Assembly: GCA_032718475.1 (NCBI GenBank)
Contig: JAUCBJ010002231.1
Location: 1-40,517, forward strand
From: Nemertoderma westbladi
Taxonomy: Eukaryota; Xenacoelomorpha; Nemertodermatida; Nemertodermatidae
Direction of reading: 5' to 3'
DNA: 40,517 nucleotides
A program made the position numbers and the translations under genes. Of the stretch, positions 29,866-40,517 are shown piece after piece (within the stretch, counting starts at the first letter, position 1; each line of letters starts with the position of its first letter). Under the pieces are notes generated by a model. That model had not been told where the DNA came from, did no database searches, and saw only the letters and a program-made list of their open reading frames with translations.

Positions 29866-32145
29866 ATGTCTTGTAGATTATTTTATTGCCGAGGTCTTAC
29901 TCGATGGACCATTCCTACTTCCATCCCATCCATATATAATAAGTCAACCTCACAACATTGGGGACTTCCAAGGCGGATTGTAAGGGCTGCTACGCACACC
30001 GCCAGCCACGCAACCGACACCTCCGTAGTCCCAAACCAACGGATCCGAAACATAGGAATATCCGCTCACATAGACCACGGTAAGACGACGCTAACAGAGC
30101 GAATCCTTTACTACGCGGGTCGTATAGAGCAGATACACGAGGTTCGGGGTCGGGATGGGGTGGGGGCGACCATGGATTCAATGGAGCTGGAGCGCCAACG
30201 AGGGATTACAATCAGATCGGCGGCGACTTACATCGATTGGAACGGTTACCAGGTAAATATAATCGATACTCCCGGTCACGTCGACTTCACCATCGAAGTA
30301 GAACGTGCGTTGCGGGTTCTAGATGGTGCTGTTCTGGTGCTATGCGGTGTCGGTGGCGTCCAATCGCAGACTCTAACAGTGAACCGACAGCTGACTCGGT
30401 ACGAGGTCCCCTGTATCGCGTTCATAAACAAGTTGGACAGGATGTGGGGCGATGCGGATCGCGTGCTGCAGCAGTTGCGAACTCGGTTGAATCACAACGC
30501 GGCCATGGTGACCCTCCCCGTCGGGAGAGAGGCTGAGTTCATCGGCGTCGTCGACCTAATCAAACAGCGGATGGTCCAGTTCGAGGGTCGCCATGGCGAG
30601 CGGTTGGTTTACTCCGCGGTCCCGGAAGCGTTGAGGGATCGAACTCGGGCCGCGCGACGCGAACTGATCGAGCGAGTTGCAGACGTCGACGAGGAGATAG
30701 GCGATCTGTTCCTCGCGGACTCCGAACCGACAGAGTCGCAGCTGTATGCCGCTATCCGACGCGCTGTGATCCGTCGGACTTTCACCCCGGTGTTTGTCGG
30801 TTCTGCGCTCAAGAATAAAGGCGTGCAGACGCTGTTGGACGGCGTGGTTAACTTTCTCCCGGACCCGTCCGAACGAGATCACTCCGCGATGTCCGTCCGG
30901 GACGGAGTCGCCGATTCCGACTCTCGGACTCCCCTCGACCCGTCCCGCGACGCCGACAACCCCTTCGTCGCGCTGGCCTTCAAGTTGGACGCATCGAGCC
31001 ACGGACAGCTCAGTTACATCCGGGTCTACCAGGGGGCGTTGCGACGCGGCGAATCCGTGACTAACAGTCGGACCCGGAGTCGGACTCGGATCCAGCGGTT
31101 GGTCCGTCTGCACGCGGACCAGCTGACCGACACTGAGTGGGCCCGGGCCGGGGACATAGTCGCGATACACGGGGTGGACTGCGCCGCGAGCGGGGACACG
31201 CTGACCCGAGGCGGTAGCGAGGAGGTAACCATGGAGGGCATGTTCGTGCCGGAGCCGGTTGTGTCGCTCAGCGTTACCCCTAACAACAGGGCCGCCTCCG
31301 AGAAGTTCAGCCGCGGATTGGCCCGCTTCCAACGCGAGGACCCCACGCTGCGGGTCGCCTACGACCGCGAGTACAAGGAGACCGTCATGTCCGGGATGGG
31401 GGAACTCCATCTGGAGGTGTACGCGCAGCGGTTGGAGCGGGAGTTCGGGTGCGCGGTTACTCTGGGGCAACCGCGGGTCGCCTTCAGGGAGACCCTAACC
31501 GAACGGGTAGCCTTCGACTTCCTACACAAGAAGCAGTCGGGAGGCCGGGGGCAGTACGGGAGGGTGAAGGGCTACGTGGAACCCATGGAGAACTCGACCT
31601 ACAACGAATTCCTCGACTCCACGTCGGGGCTCAACATCCCCAAGAACTTCATCCCGCACATCCGGTCCGGGTTCCTGTCCGGCTGTGAGTCCGGCCCGCT
31701 GATCGGACACAAACTGTCCGGGATCCGGATGGTCCTGCAGGACGGGGCCTCCCATCCCGTCGACTCCAACGACATCGCCTTCACGCTCGCGGGGTTGGGG
31801 GCCCTCCGGCAGGTTATCGATCTCGCCATGGACGCGACCGCTGTGAGCGTCGTGGAGCCGGTTATGCGGGTCGAGGTTTCCGCTCCCACAGAGTTCCAGG
31901 ACGCCGCCGTCCATCTGATCTCGCTACGATCCGGATCCATAGACTCGGTTTATCCCGCACAGGAACTGTTCTCCATCGAGGCGACGGTTCCTCTCAACGA
32001 TATGTTTGGGTTCTCCGCCTCGCTTAGGAGTTGCACCCAAGGGAAGGGCGAGTTCACCATGGAATACAGTCACTACTCACCCTGTAGAACCTCAGTACTG
32101 GAAACTTTATTAGAGAAATTCCGCTCTCCGCGGGGGAGAAAGTAG
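29866..32145 (+). CDS. GFM1: Mitochondrial elongation factor G1 (EF-G1mt), uninterrupted
   Basis: GTPase that drives translocation on the mitochondrial ribosome. 759 codons from the ATG at 29866; human GFM1 is 751 aa. An Arg/Ser/Thr-rich N-terminus (about residues 1-55) without acidic clusters looks like a mitochondrial presequence. GTPase motifs: AHIDHGKTT (67-75), RGITI (112-116), DTPGHVD (134-140) and NKLD (188-191). Later family landmarks include SALKNKGVQTLLD, GELHLEVYAQRLEREFGC, DFLHKKQSGGRGQYGRVKG, GPLIGHKLSGIR and PLNDMFGFSASLRSCTQGKG. All EF-G domains are present in one frame with no intron, although human GFM1 has many. The coding sequence is clearly GC-rich, unlike its AT-rich flanks. 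The overlapping antisense frames are shadows. The small insert/deletion pattern near the last domain (HLISLRSGSIDSVYPAQELF) departs from the human protein. Confidence 0.95.
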   Translation: MSCRLFYCRGLTRWTIPTSIPSIYNKSTSQHWGLPRRIVRAATHTASHATDTSVVPNQRIRNIGISAHIDHGKTTLTERILYYAGRIEQIHEVRGRDGVGATMDSMELERQRGITIRSAATYIDWNGYQVNIIDTPGHVDFTIEVERALRVLDGAVLVLCGVGGVQSQTLTVNRQLTRYEVPCIAFINKLDRMWGDADRVLQQLRTRLNHNAAMVTLPVGREAEFIGVVDLIKQRMVQFEGRHGERLVYSAVPEALRDRTRAARRELIERVADVDEEIGDLFLADSEPTESQLYAAIRRAVIRRTFTPVFVGSALKNKGVQTLLDGVVNFLPDPSERDHSAMSVRDGVADSDSRTPLDPSRDADNPFVALAFKLDASSHGQLSYIRVYQGALRRGESVTNSRTRSRTRIQRLVRLHADQLTDTEWARAGDIVAIHGVDCAASGDTLTRGGSEEVTMEGMFVPEPVVSLSVTPNNRAASEKFSRGLARFQREDPTLRVAYDREYKETVMSGMGELHLEVYAQRLEREFGCAVTLGQPRVAFRETLTERVAFDFLHKKQSGGRGQYGRVKGYVEPMENSTYNEFLDSTSGLNIPKNFIPHIRSGFLSGCESGPLIGHKLSGIRMVLQDGASHPVDSNDIAFTLAGLGALRQVIDLAMDATAVSVVEPVMRVEVSAPTEFQDAAVHLISLRSGSIDSVYPAQELFSIEATVPLNDMFGFSASLRSCTQGKGEFTMEYSHYSPCRTSVLETLLEKFRSPRGRK

Positions 32146-32176
32146 ATGTAGTTTATTTGTAGTTTAGTTACATCGG

Positions 32177-32182
32177 AATAAA
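32177..32182 (+). terminator. Candidate poly(A) signal of GFM1
   Basis: AATAAA 32 nt after the GFM1 stop. A second one lies near 32250. No genomic poly(A) tail follows, so there is no direct mark of recent retroposition. Confidence 0.5.
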
Positions 32183-32508
32183 TTAGTTATAAAGGTTTAT
32201 CTTGCAGGTCAAATATTACATGTTAAAGTATTTCCATTTCGTTGACACAAATAAACTCTCGCTGTTCGATATCTCGAGATATTTATTTGTCTCCGATTGA
32301 ATCACTAAAATAAAACAAAAGTAATTATTATACAATTATTATGTCTTTATTTCCATTTTGCAGCCAAAACACTTCATATTATAAATAATAATAATATAAA
32401 ATTTAATATTCTTAGTATTACATATTATTAATAATTTTTGCTTTAATTAGTTTTAGTATTTCGTTTCTATATTATAATAAAGCTGTAAGTAAAGAAACTC
32501 TCTCCAAT

Positions 32509-32868
32509 ATGACGGGAATGGTGTCGCGATATATCCGACCGGAACTCACTCGAGTTTCCCTTAAATACGTCACTTCCGTCGAAGCAACGTTCAATCCGTG
32601 GCAAACTAAACTGCGATCGTGTCGGGTCTTCCTGACCTGGTTGAACGGGGCCAACGGTCGGGTGACCAACCCAGACTGTCGGATAGTCACCAAGGTAGTC
32701 AACGATAATGTGGAACCCGTAGTGGCTGTCAGATTCAAAGACGGAGATTCGTTAATCTTTAAAACCCGAGAACTTCAGTTCGATTACCTAAGGAAAACCT
32801 TCCAGCTGTTTCAGAAGCGAAAGGAACGCGAAATAACGATGTTGGAAGCGGACGTGATGATACGTTGA
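32509..32868 (+). CDS. MRPL53: Probable mitochondrial ribosomal protein mL53
   Basis: 119 codons from the ATG at 32509 (another ATG at 32518 is possible). Resembles mL53 of the mitochondrial large subunit, which has a thioredoxin-like fold: a short basic N-terminus, F-x-P followed by SCRVFLTWL, then RVTNPDCRI, VNDNVEPVVAVRFKDG and DSLIFKTREL. The human protein shows the corresponding order (F.P, S-R-FL, R-TN-C, EP-V-V-F-DG, LI), and is 112 aa long. Recognition is by pattern recall, not by alignment. The gene is uninterrupted and starts 363 bp after the GFM1 stop, on the same strand. A highly basic C-terminus (KRKERE) is consistent with rRNA contact (inference). Confidence 0.72.
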   Translation: MTGMVSRYIRPELTRVSLKYVTSVEATFNPWQTKLRSCRVFLTWLNGANGRVTNPDCRIVTKVVNDNVEPVVAVRFKDGDSLIFKTRELQFDYLRKTFQLFQKRKEREITMLEADVMIR

Positions 32869-33640
32869 TTGGCTGACTGACGGACCTATCGTACGATGCG
32901 CAATAGATCGGTGACATCCCATTGGTTGTCCGTTGGGGTTGGATGACCTCCGAACAATCACATCTCAGCCGTAGACGCGTTTTATATTGTTTTTGAACTA
33001 ATAACCGGGAATGGATCCCAGAGACGCTATTTAATATAAAAACTAGATCGGCTCTAAACCAACCGAACAAATGTTTGTACTTTTAATATCTGTTATTATA
33101 TTAATAGCTATCCCTTCTTGTATTATTAGCTTTATTTATAGGTAAATAAATTGTAATATAAAGTTTATCGATTATCGCTAATATTTTAACCGATCACAAC
33201 GGAAAATAATAATGCTTTTAATTTCTATATTCTCATCAAATAATAATTGTTTTATTTAGAAATCTTTGGGCCAACATTAATACTGTAAGGCATAGAACAA
33301 TTACACCATCTGGTTTGGCGATTAAATTCCATTGTCCCTACCTACCGTGTAGCTCAGCATTTTTAGTTGAATGGGCACAACTTTCACACAATCTGTTGTC
33401 TCAACTAAACGGCCCATAGGGACAATGATAAACCGCATTTTTGAAGTCTTAAAATTTTGTAATGTTCTATTTTTTTCAAAAGCCGTACGAAAGTGAAAGT
33501 TTCTTTGTTGCGCAGTGAACGAAATGTGCCGACCGTTTCACATTACTACATGTTTTCAAATAAATTCAGATAATTAATTTCGGCAATTTAATAATTTATT
33601 TACGAATTGATATGACTACATCAAAAAAATAATGTCATTC
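32869..33640. other. Non-coding flank of mL53
   Basis: No gene seen. AATAAA at about 33145 could serve mL53. An imperfect hairpin-like pair lies at 33329-33434 (CATTGTCCCTA ... TAGGGACAATG), possibly the ends of a small decayed element. Confidence 0.45.
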
Positions 33641-33644
33641 ATAA

Positions 33645-33760
33645 AGCGGAATAGAAGAGTGGTTAGCAAGCTGGCATTCAACCTACGGGTTACCAGTTCG
33701 ATCCCAGATGATGGCAATGTCGATGAATGAATGTGAAATATAGTAATAGCAGAAATACTT
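33645..33760 (+). mobile_element. tRNA-derived SINE-like sequence, second type
   Basis: A-box-like AGAGTGGTTAGCAAGCTGG (33656-33674) and B-box AGTTCGATCCC (33695-33705). The flanks do not pair into a proper acceptor or T stem, so it is not a tRNA gene. The body after the B-box differs from the SINE copies at 2935 and 27845. Confidence 0.5.
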
Positions 33761-33779
33761 CGTTGTTTTTGGACGCATA

Positions 33780-34030
33780 ACGTTTTTTGAAAAGTCGTAT
33801 GAATCTGGAAATGTGCCTGATGCGTAGAGCGTTAAAATTAACGCTAGTTTGAATTTTACAAAATTTCATTTCAACCAGCAGTTCAAAAGTTACATTGCCA
33901 AAAACGCACATCCTTTTTGAAAAGTTCTACAAATGTGCCATTTGTGTAGAATGCGAAAGGTTATGTTTGTTTCAATTTTTCATAATGAAATTTCAAAGAA
34001 GGTTCCAAAAGTTTTAACCAAAACAACAAA
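33780..34030. repeat. Two diverged tandem copies of ~125 bp
   Basis: Copy 1 (about 33780-33907) and copy 2 (about 33908-34030) share in order CTTTTTGAAAAGT, AAATGTGCC, GTAGA, GTTTGAATTTT / GTTTCAATTTTT, AAATTTCA and CAAAAGTT. Non-coding. Confidence 0.5.
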
Positions 34031-34918
34031 CCGAATGCGATAACATTTCATCAACTTATATACGCAATTACTTGAAAAAGTATCCAAGGGGAGGGAGAGT
34101 TTAACAGCCATTCTGAACGGTAATCTACGATGCTGAACGATACTCTACCGTTAGTTGCCGCCTTAGGACGGTCTGCTTTAGTGAATCCAAAGTTCCCGAT
34201 GCCTTCTAAGGTTTGATCCCAACTGCTACGGTGTTTAAACGCCATGCTGTTCTACTATGCCGATAAGTATAATAAGCTTTGCTATCGATCCTGAACGCCT
34301 CGTGCTGATCAATTGCTCGTCATGTAGGTAAATTTTATCGGTAGAAACCGTTAACCATTCTAGAATACCGATCAGAAATGCCTGGTGTACCGTTAACTTG
34401 AAGCAATTACCGTTAACCACTGTAGGGTAATATTTTATTAACGCCTTTACGGAATTCGATGGCGTTTTCGAATTTTATATTAAACACAATATCCTGAATC
34501 TCACTAGCCTAGTTTCGAAGCACCAATGCAAGACTTCATGCTTTTTAAGGAAATTTTTCTAGAATACTTTGTATTTAATTACATTGATAAGGACTTCTTA
34601 TTACTGGGTGCATATAAATTGATGGAGTTTTCAATTTATTAACTAAACACGATATCGCGCATCGGACCAGCATGGTTCCGAAATTCCAAAACAAGGTCTT
34701 CACTATTTGCAGGTTGATTTTGTTATAGAATTAAGCAGCTAATAATAGATCAAATTTCTTAGTAATTATTGTATGAAATATGATTGTATTTTTACATAAT
34801 TATTAGTTCTATACTATTTCTCGTTGTCTCTTTTATTTGAAAGAAAAAGTCGGTTCCTTATCGGGCCGCTGGCCCTTTTCTAGTTAGGAATCGAGAGGTT
34901 ACTTACTGTAAGAATTAC
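34031..34918. other. Intergenic sequence, no gene seen
   Basis: Scattered short frames only. Repeated ACCGTTAAC-like words occur at 34140-34430. A small palindrome GGGCCGCTGGCCC lies near 34864. Confidence 0.5.
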
Positions 34919-36829
<1,911 letters not shown>

Positions 36830-36930
36830 TGCATTTCATTGCATTGCCTTGCATTGCATTGCATTACAGTGCATTGCAGTGCATTGCAGTGCGTTGCGTT
36901 GCGTTGCATTGCATTGCATTGCATTGCATG
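36830..36930. repeat. TTGCA pentanucleotide repeat
   Basis: About 20 units of GCATT/GCAGT/GCGTT type directly joined to the tetranucleotide array. Confidence 0.9.
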
Positions 36931-37095
36931 AAATCCATAAATAAAACTTGAATACAAAATGTAAAATCGGAATGCTGCAAAATATCACTTTCTGAGCTAA
37001 GAAAGGAAAATTGGATACAACTTGTCTGGATACAAGCGGTCCGTTTACCTTACAACAAATTGAAAAATAAAAATGTGCGAAATTAAAAACAGTCT

Positions 37096-37200
37096 GGGGG
37101 GGGAGTGTCCGGGGGGGGGGGGTGTCCTACTTAAACGGAGGGGGCGCAGGGCCAAGCCATAGGTTGGTGCGTGTGCGACACCCCCCCCCCCCCCCCAATA
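37096..37200. repeat. G-run/C-run inverted pair, interspersed repeat
   Basis: A run of 12 G followed by TGTC (37111-37126) faces GACA followed by 16 C (37177-37196), so single strands could form a G:C hairpin with a loop of about 50 nt. Another G run (37096-37103) precedes it. The intervening GC-rich sequence and the AATATTTTGGGCC that follows look like an interspersed repeat family; I cannot name it. Confidence 0.55.
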
Positions 37201-38940
37201 TTTTGGGCCAAGTCGGTAAAAACAAGACGATTGTGTCTGAGAATTCGGTAAAACACAGAAGGGTTGGGGAAGTCGGGGAATGTTCGAACAGCGGATAAAT
37301 AAATTGATACCCAAAATGATAGATTACAATAAACAAATTAGTATGTAACACAGTATCACTGTTGAGTTGATAGGAAAACTCGATTGTGGCCTGTAGTATA
37401 AGATAATTCAATAAGTTGTGTAACACACTGTTTAACAAAATAAAAACAAAAAACCAGACCAGACTCATTATAATGAAGGCATGGTGTATGCTTGTGTGCT
37501 CATTAAATGAGGTCATTTTTAATTTTTTTGTAGTTTTCTTGTCCGTGTACGCGTTGCGTGTAGTGAGAACTCTCATTTTAACACACAAAACGTTGGAATT
37601 TCAGTCTGTGACCCGTGACACTAACTCTACTACTCGCCTTTTAAGCGTATCTTTTCAATGTATTGTTTGTGAATGTTTGTAATTTGAAAACATTATCAGG
37701 GCAAGTGCTAATATGCCCGCCCTTCTGTTGAATATCATATTAACAAAAATTTCTAACATAAACCGTTGTTTGCCGCTGTCTGACCTTTCAACCTCAATCA
37801 CAATTTCCAATCACCATGGTCTCATTTTTTATTGTTGTATACATTCGTGTAAAGAAATTATTGAAAGTTATCTTTGCTCGCTACGCTCGCATTGTTCTAT
37901 TTAAAATTTATCTGAAAATGTTAATACAAAAGGTCCTTTCTCACTGCACATATTGCAACATACATTTTAGGCCTACATATTGGAATTCGAAAAATATGCG
38001 CGCTCCATTCGCATATCTCTACTTTAGCAGAATACAAGCTGACATGCTTTAATTAAATACAGAGAGATTTTGTTTTAAAAATTATTTATAATAAATATAA
38101 TTATATTCTTCCAAAAAAAATTGTGTAGCTCATCTCACATCACCTTTCCTTTGACGCCACAATAGGACCTGATCTGAGTGCAGTTACTGTAAGCTGCAAG
38201 ACTGTACTCTTATTTAGTCCTGTCCTGGTATGCATGTCATAACCATTATTGGCAAAATATTCTCTAAACATAAACCATAAATTTATATAATTTTTAGTTC
38301 CGCATCAGGTCCGCGTAGCGAGACCTCTAGTATTCACTTCGTTGTTGTTGTTGTTGTTGTTAATTTACAGATAGGTATTGGTATTGGGGCTTTGTACGGC
38401 TCCAGTAACTCAGTTGGACTTGGAATCTCTAGGTACCGATGTGGTCATCGGTGGTGTGGTCATATTGACCCCCCCTCTCTAAAATCTACAAATTTTTTTG
38501 ATTTTTTATTTGATTTCATTATAGATTTTTTGTTTTTACGTAGATTTCACTAGTCTGAATCCGACCGAAAAAACTAATTTCGAAAAAATGTACTGGGATG
38601 GTTATTTTGCGGTACCAAAATTACAAGTAGTGCACAATTTTCATAACATTTGAAAGTTACAATTTTCGGTTAATTGTCTTTGAATACAGGTTTTCTGGGG
38701 TGCAAAATCCATTGTAATATATTTAAAAATAATATGATTAGTATAAATGGCTGTTTAGTCCTCTATGCGTAGGAAAAAAATGAAAAAAACAAGTAACCAG
38801 CACTTTTCAGTTTGAACACAAAATTTTTAATTCACTTATACGATGCTATAAATTCCCATTTTCATGTTTTCTAGGGCGCTGATTCTAATGGAATACATTT
38901 CTAATATGCTAGATCATTGCTACTCGTATTTTCGGCGTAA
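37201..38940. other. AT-rich intergenic sequence, no gene seen
   Basis: Frames up to 153 codons occur but show no domain signature and run into the G/C repeat. A (GTT)7 microsatellite lies at 38341-38361. Words such as GCTCGCTACGCTCGC (37876) and CGCGTAGCGAGACCTC (38313) are typical of dispersed repeat debris. Confidence 0.5.
38341..38361. repeat. GTT microsatellite
   Basis: Seven uninterrupted GTT units. Confidence 0.9.
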
Positions 38941-39420
38941 TTTGGTAAATTTTTGTGCTAGCACCAAATTTCGAACCTATCACCAAAAAGTACATGTCCA
39001 GTGCTGTTTTTATTGATTCCATCGGATTCAGGACTCTCATAAACCCGTATAACGCAAGAAACAAGATGATACTATCTATTGATCGATTTTCTTATTTACA
39101 AAAATTTGGTTCAGGCACAACAATTTTCACCCACACGGCGAAAAATACAAGTTGAAAAACTCTTGTGCAATTTTGACTTATTCCATTGAATTCAGAATCC
39201 TCACAATCCCGTATAACGCAAGAAACAAGGTGACACAATATCTATATTTGACGGTTTTCAAAATTTGGTGCCAACACCAAATTTTGCACCCACTTCCGAA
39301 AAATAGTACAAGTTGGAGATGTCTAGTTCGAGAATTATTTATTCTATTGAATATTATATTGATACGCCTGGCGCAACTCATATATATTCTATCGAAACCA
39401 AAACCCCAAAAAACCCATAT
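38940..39420. repeat. Three diverged tandem copies of a ~170-bp unit
   Basis: Copies start near 38943, 39107 and 39268. Shared words in order: AAATTTGGT or close, CACCAAATTT / GCACAACAATTT, ACCCA(C), a CGAAAAATA(G)TACAAGTT-type block, TTGATTCCATCGGATTCAG / TATTCCATTGAATTCAG, and CCCGTATAACGCAAGAAAC (copies 1 and 2 identical there). The third copy is the most degraded. Confidence 0.6.
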
Positions 39421-39583
39421 TGCTATTGCGCAAAAAACAGGTTCAAAATATTGTTTTGGTTTGATATTATGATATTGATATTACGTACATATATATAGTG
39501 TACTGTATCTTGCTCCTTCCCCTTAATTGATCAAATTACATTTATTTACATTTAACATTTATTTCCATTACTGGTCATATGAC

Positions 39584-39604
39584 GGGGGGGGGGGGGGGGG
39601 GGGG
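39584..39604. repeat. Poly(G) run of 21
   Basis: Uninterrupted G run in AT-rich sequence; length likely unstable. Confidence 0.9.
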
Positions 39605-40517
39605 TATGAATATTAATATTCGATTTGACTTGTGAAAGGTCCATCTCAAGATTGACCTTGAATCTATCTTACTATTATTCGTTTCTCAAATATATATTTC
39701 AAGGTATCTTCAAATCATTGTTTCAGCTGTTAGTAAGGCATATTATTGTAAAATCATTCAAATACATACTGTTTATTGTTTATTGAAATGGTTTTAGGTA
39801 TTCATTAGAAGTGAAGATCAGCTCTACCACGGAGAACTCGACGAGCGCACCAAATAAAATATACAATACAATAAAATACATATTATACTTAAAAAATGTT
39901 AATTTGATTGATTGTAATTCTGTTTAAAGAGAAATATCGGATAAAAAACAAGGTTGATGGAAATTGTTTTAATTACAATTCAATCTTAAAAGAGAGTTCG
40001 ACTGGACGCTCCTGCAGGCTGTGTAACCCGGCAGCCCGGTTGGTCTGGAATGTCGCTCAGATATGTATCTAATTTTAGTTTACTGTAGTGATACAAGCAT
40101 GAAATTTGTTATGAACGTTCCTATAGGGTCACTTTGCAGGAAAAAAGTGCTAGCCACTTGGAATTCAGACATGGCGGCCTCAAGTACACGTTGCCATGGC
40201 GACAGTCCTTAATGAGAGACTTACAGTATAACCCATAACGGTGGTGGAGATTTAAAGAAAATTATTTACATATGTGCACCTCATTTTGATAAATATATTG
40301 TTGATTATATAATTTACTCCCATTTTTACCAGTTGTTTATTGATAGCATCCGATATATTCTTTGCCCACTGTCGGTGGGATATCCTCCACTGCCTATCGT
40401 AAGTTTTATCACATTAAATTGTGACACTCAGTAAATATTTAATTTGTATTATACATATCATTCTTTCAACACAATAAAAAAATAATTACATAAGTAGAAA
40501 ATAAATTTAAATTACTC
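39605..40517. other. AT-rich right edge, no gene seen
   Basis: No coding or RNA signature recognised. A small hairpin word CCGGCAGCCCGG lies near 40029. Confidence 0.5.

Noticed and set aside
30556-31470. 304-codon - strand frame inside GFM1
   Set aside because: Antisense shadow caused by GC-rich codon use of GFM1; no domain signature.
33656-33705. A functional tRNA gene
   Set aside because: A and B boxes are present but acceptor and T stems do not pair, and no plausible anticodon arm is evident; a SINE is the better reading.
37127-37588. 153-codon - strand frame
   Set aside because: Low-complexity hydrophobic sequence running into a G/C repeat; no family resemblance.

Overview
This is a nuclear window from a multicellular animal, most likely an invertebrate. 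The sequence shows spliced genes, tRNA-derived SINEs, hAT- and Harbinger-like DNA elements, a non-LTR retrotransposon and very abundant satellite DNA. Four conserved genes can be read: the last coding exon of RPA2 (+, left edge), six coding exons of a radial-spoke head gene of the RSPH4A/RSPH6A family (-, 28129 down to 9871), an uninterrupted mitochondrial elongation factor G1 gene (GFM1, +, 29866-32145) and a small uninterrupted gene that looks like mitochondrial ribosomal protein mL53 (MRPL53, +, 32509-32868). Species cannot be named from the sequence alone.

Layout. 1-1024: end of RPA2 and its 3' flank. 1025-9361: one 25-bp tandem array, opened by two insertions, namely a non-autonomous hAT-like element (1781-3348, itself carrying a Harbinger-like MITE and a SINE) and a 4.5-kb non-LTR retrotransposon on the - strand (about 3472-8028) that carries its own 21-bp minisatellite inside the coding region. 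9871-28129: the RSPH gene. Its two 5' introns are short (460 and 208 bp). The next three are 6.4, 4.1 and 6.0 kb, and each is filled with a different private minisatellite of 41/82, 26 and 31 bp. 28130-29865: spacer between the divergent RSPH and GFM1 genes. 32869-40517: no recognised gene; SINE-like sequence, a 1.9-kb pure tetranucleotide block, diverged tandem repeats and several long G or C runs.

The most interesting signal is in the RSPH introns. The 31-bp unit that fills the intron before exon 6 is a copy of that intron's own 3' splice site together with the first ~20 nt of exon 6. The 41-bp unit that fills the intron after exon 3 is a copy of the last ~14 nt of exon 3 together with its 5' splice site. 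The exon parts encode residues conserved in animal radial-spoke proteins, so the arrays grew from the exon edges and not the reverse. The transcript would therefore carry on the order of 190 acceptor-derived and 140 donor-derived copies next to the true sites. Satellite-filled introns in an axonemal gene recall the giant satellite introns of Drosophila Y-linked axonemal genes.

Functionally, RSPH4A-type protein belongs to the ciliary radial spoke head, GFM1 and mL53 to mitochondrial translation, and RPA2 to DNA replication and repair. Apart from GFM1 and mL53 lying head to tail and sharing a process, no joint function of the neighbours is implied.
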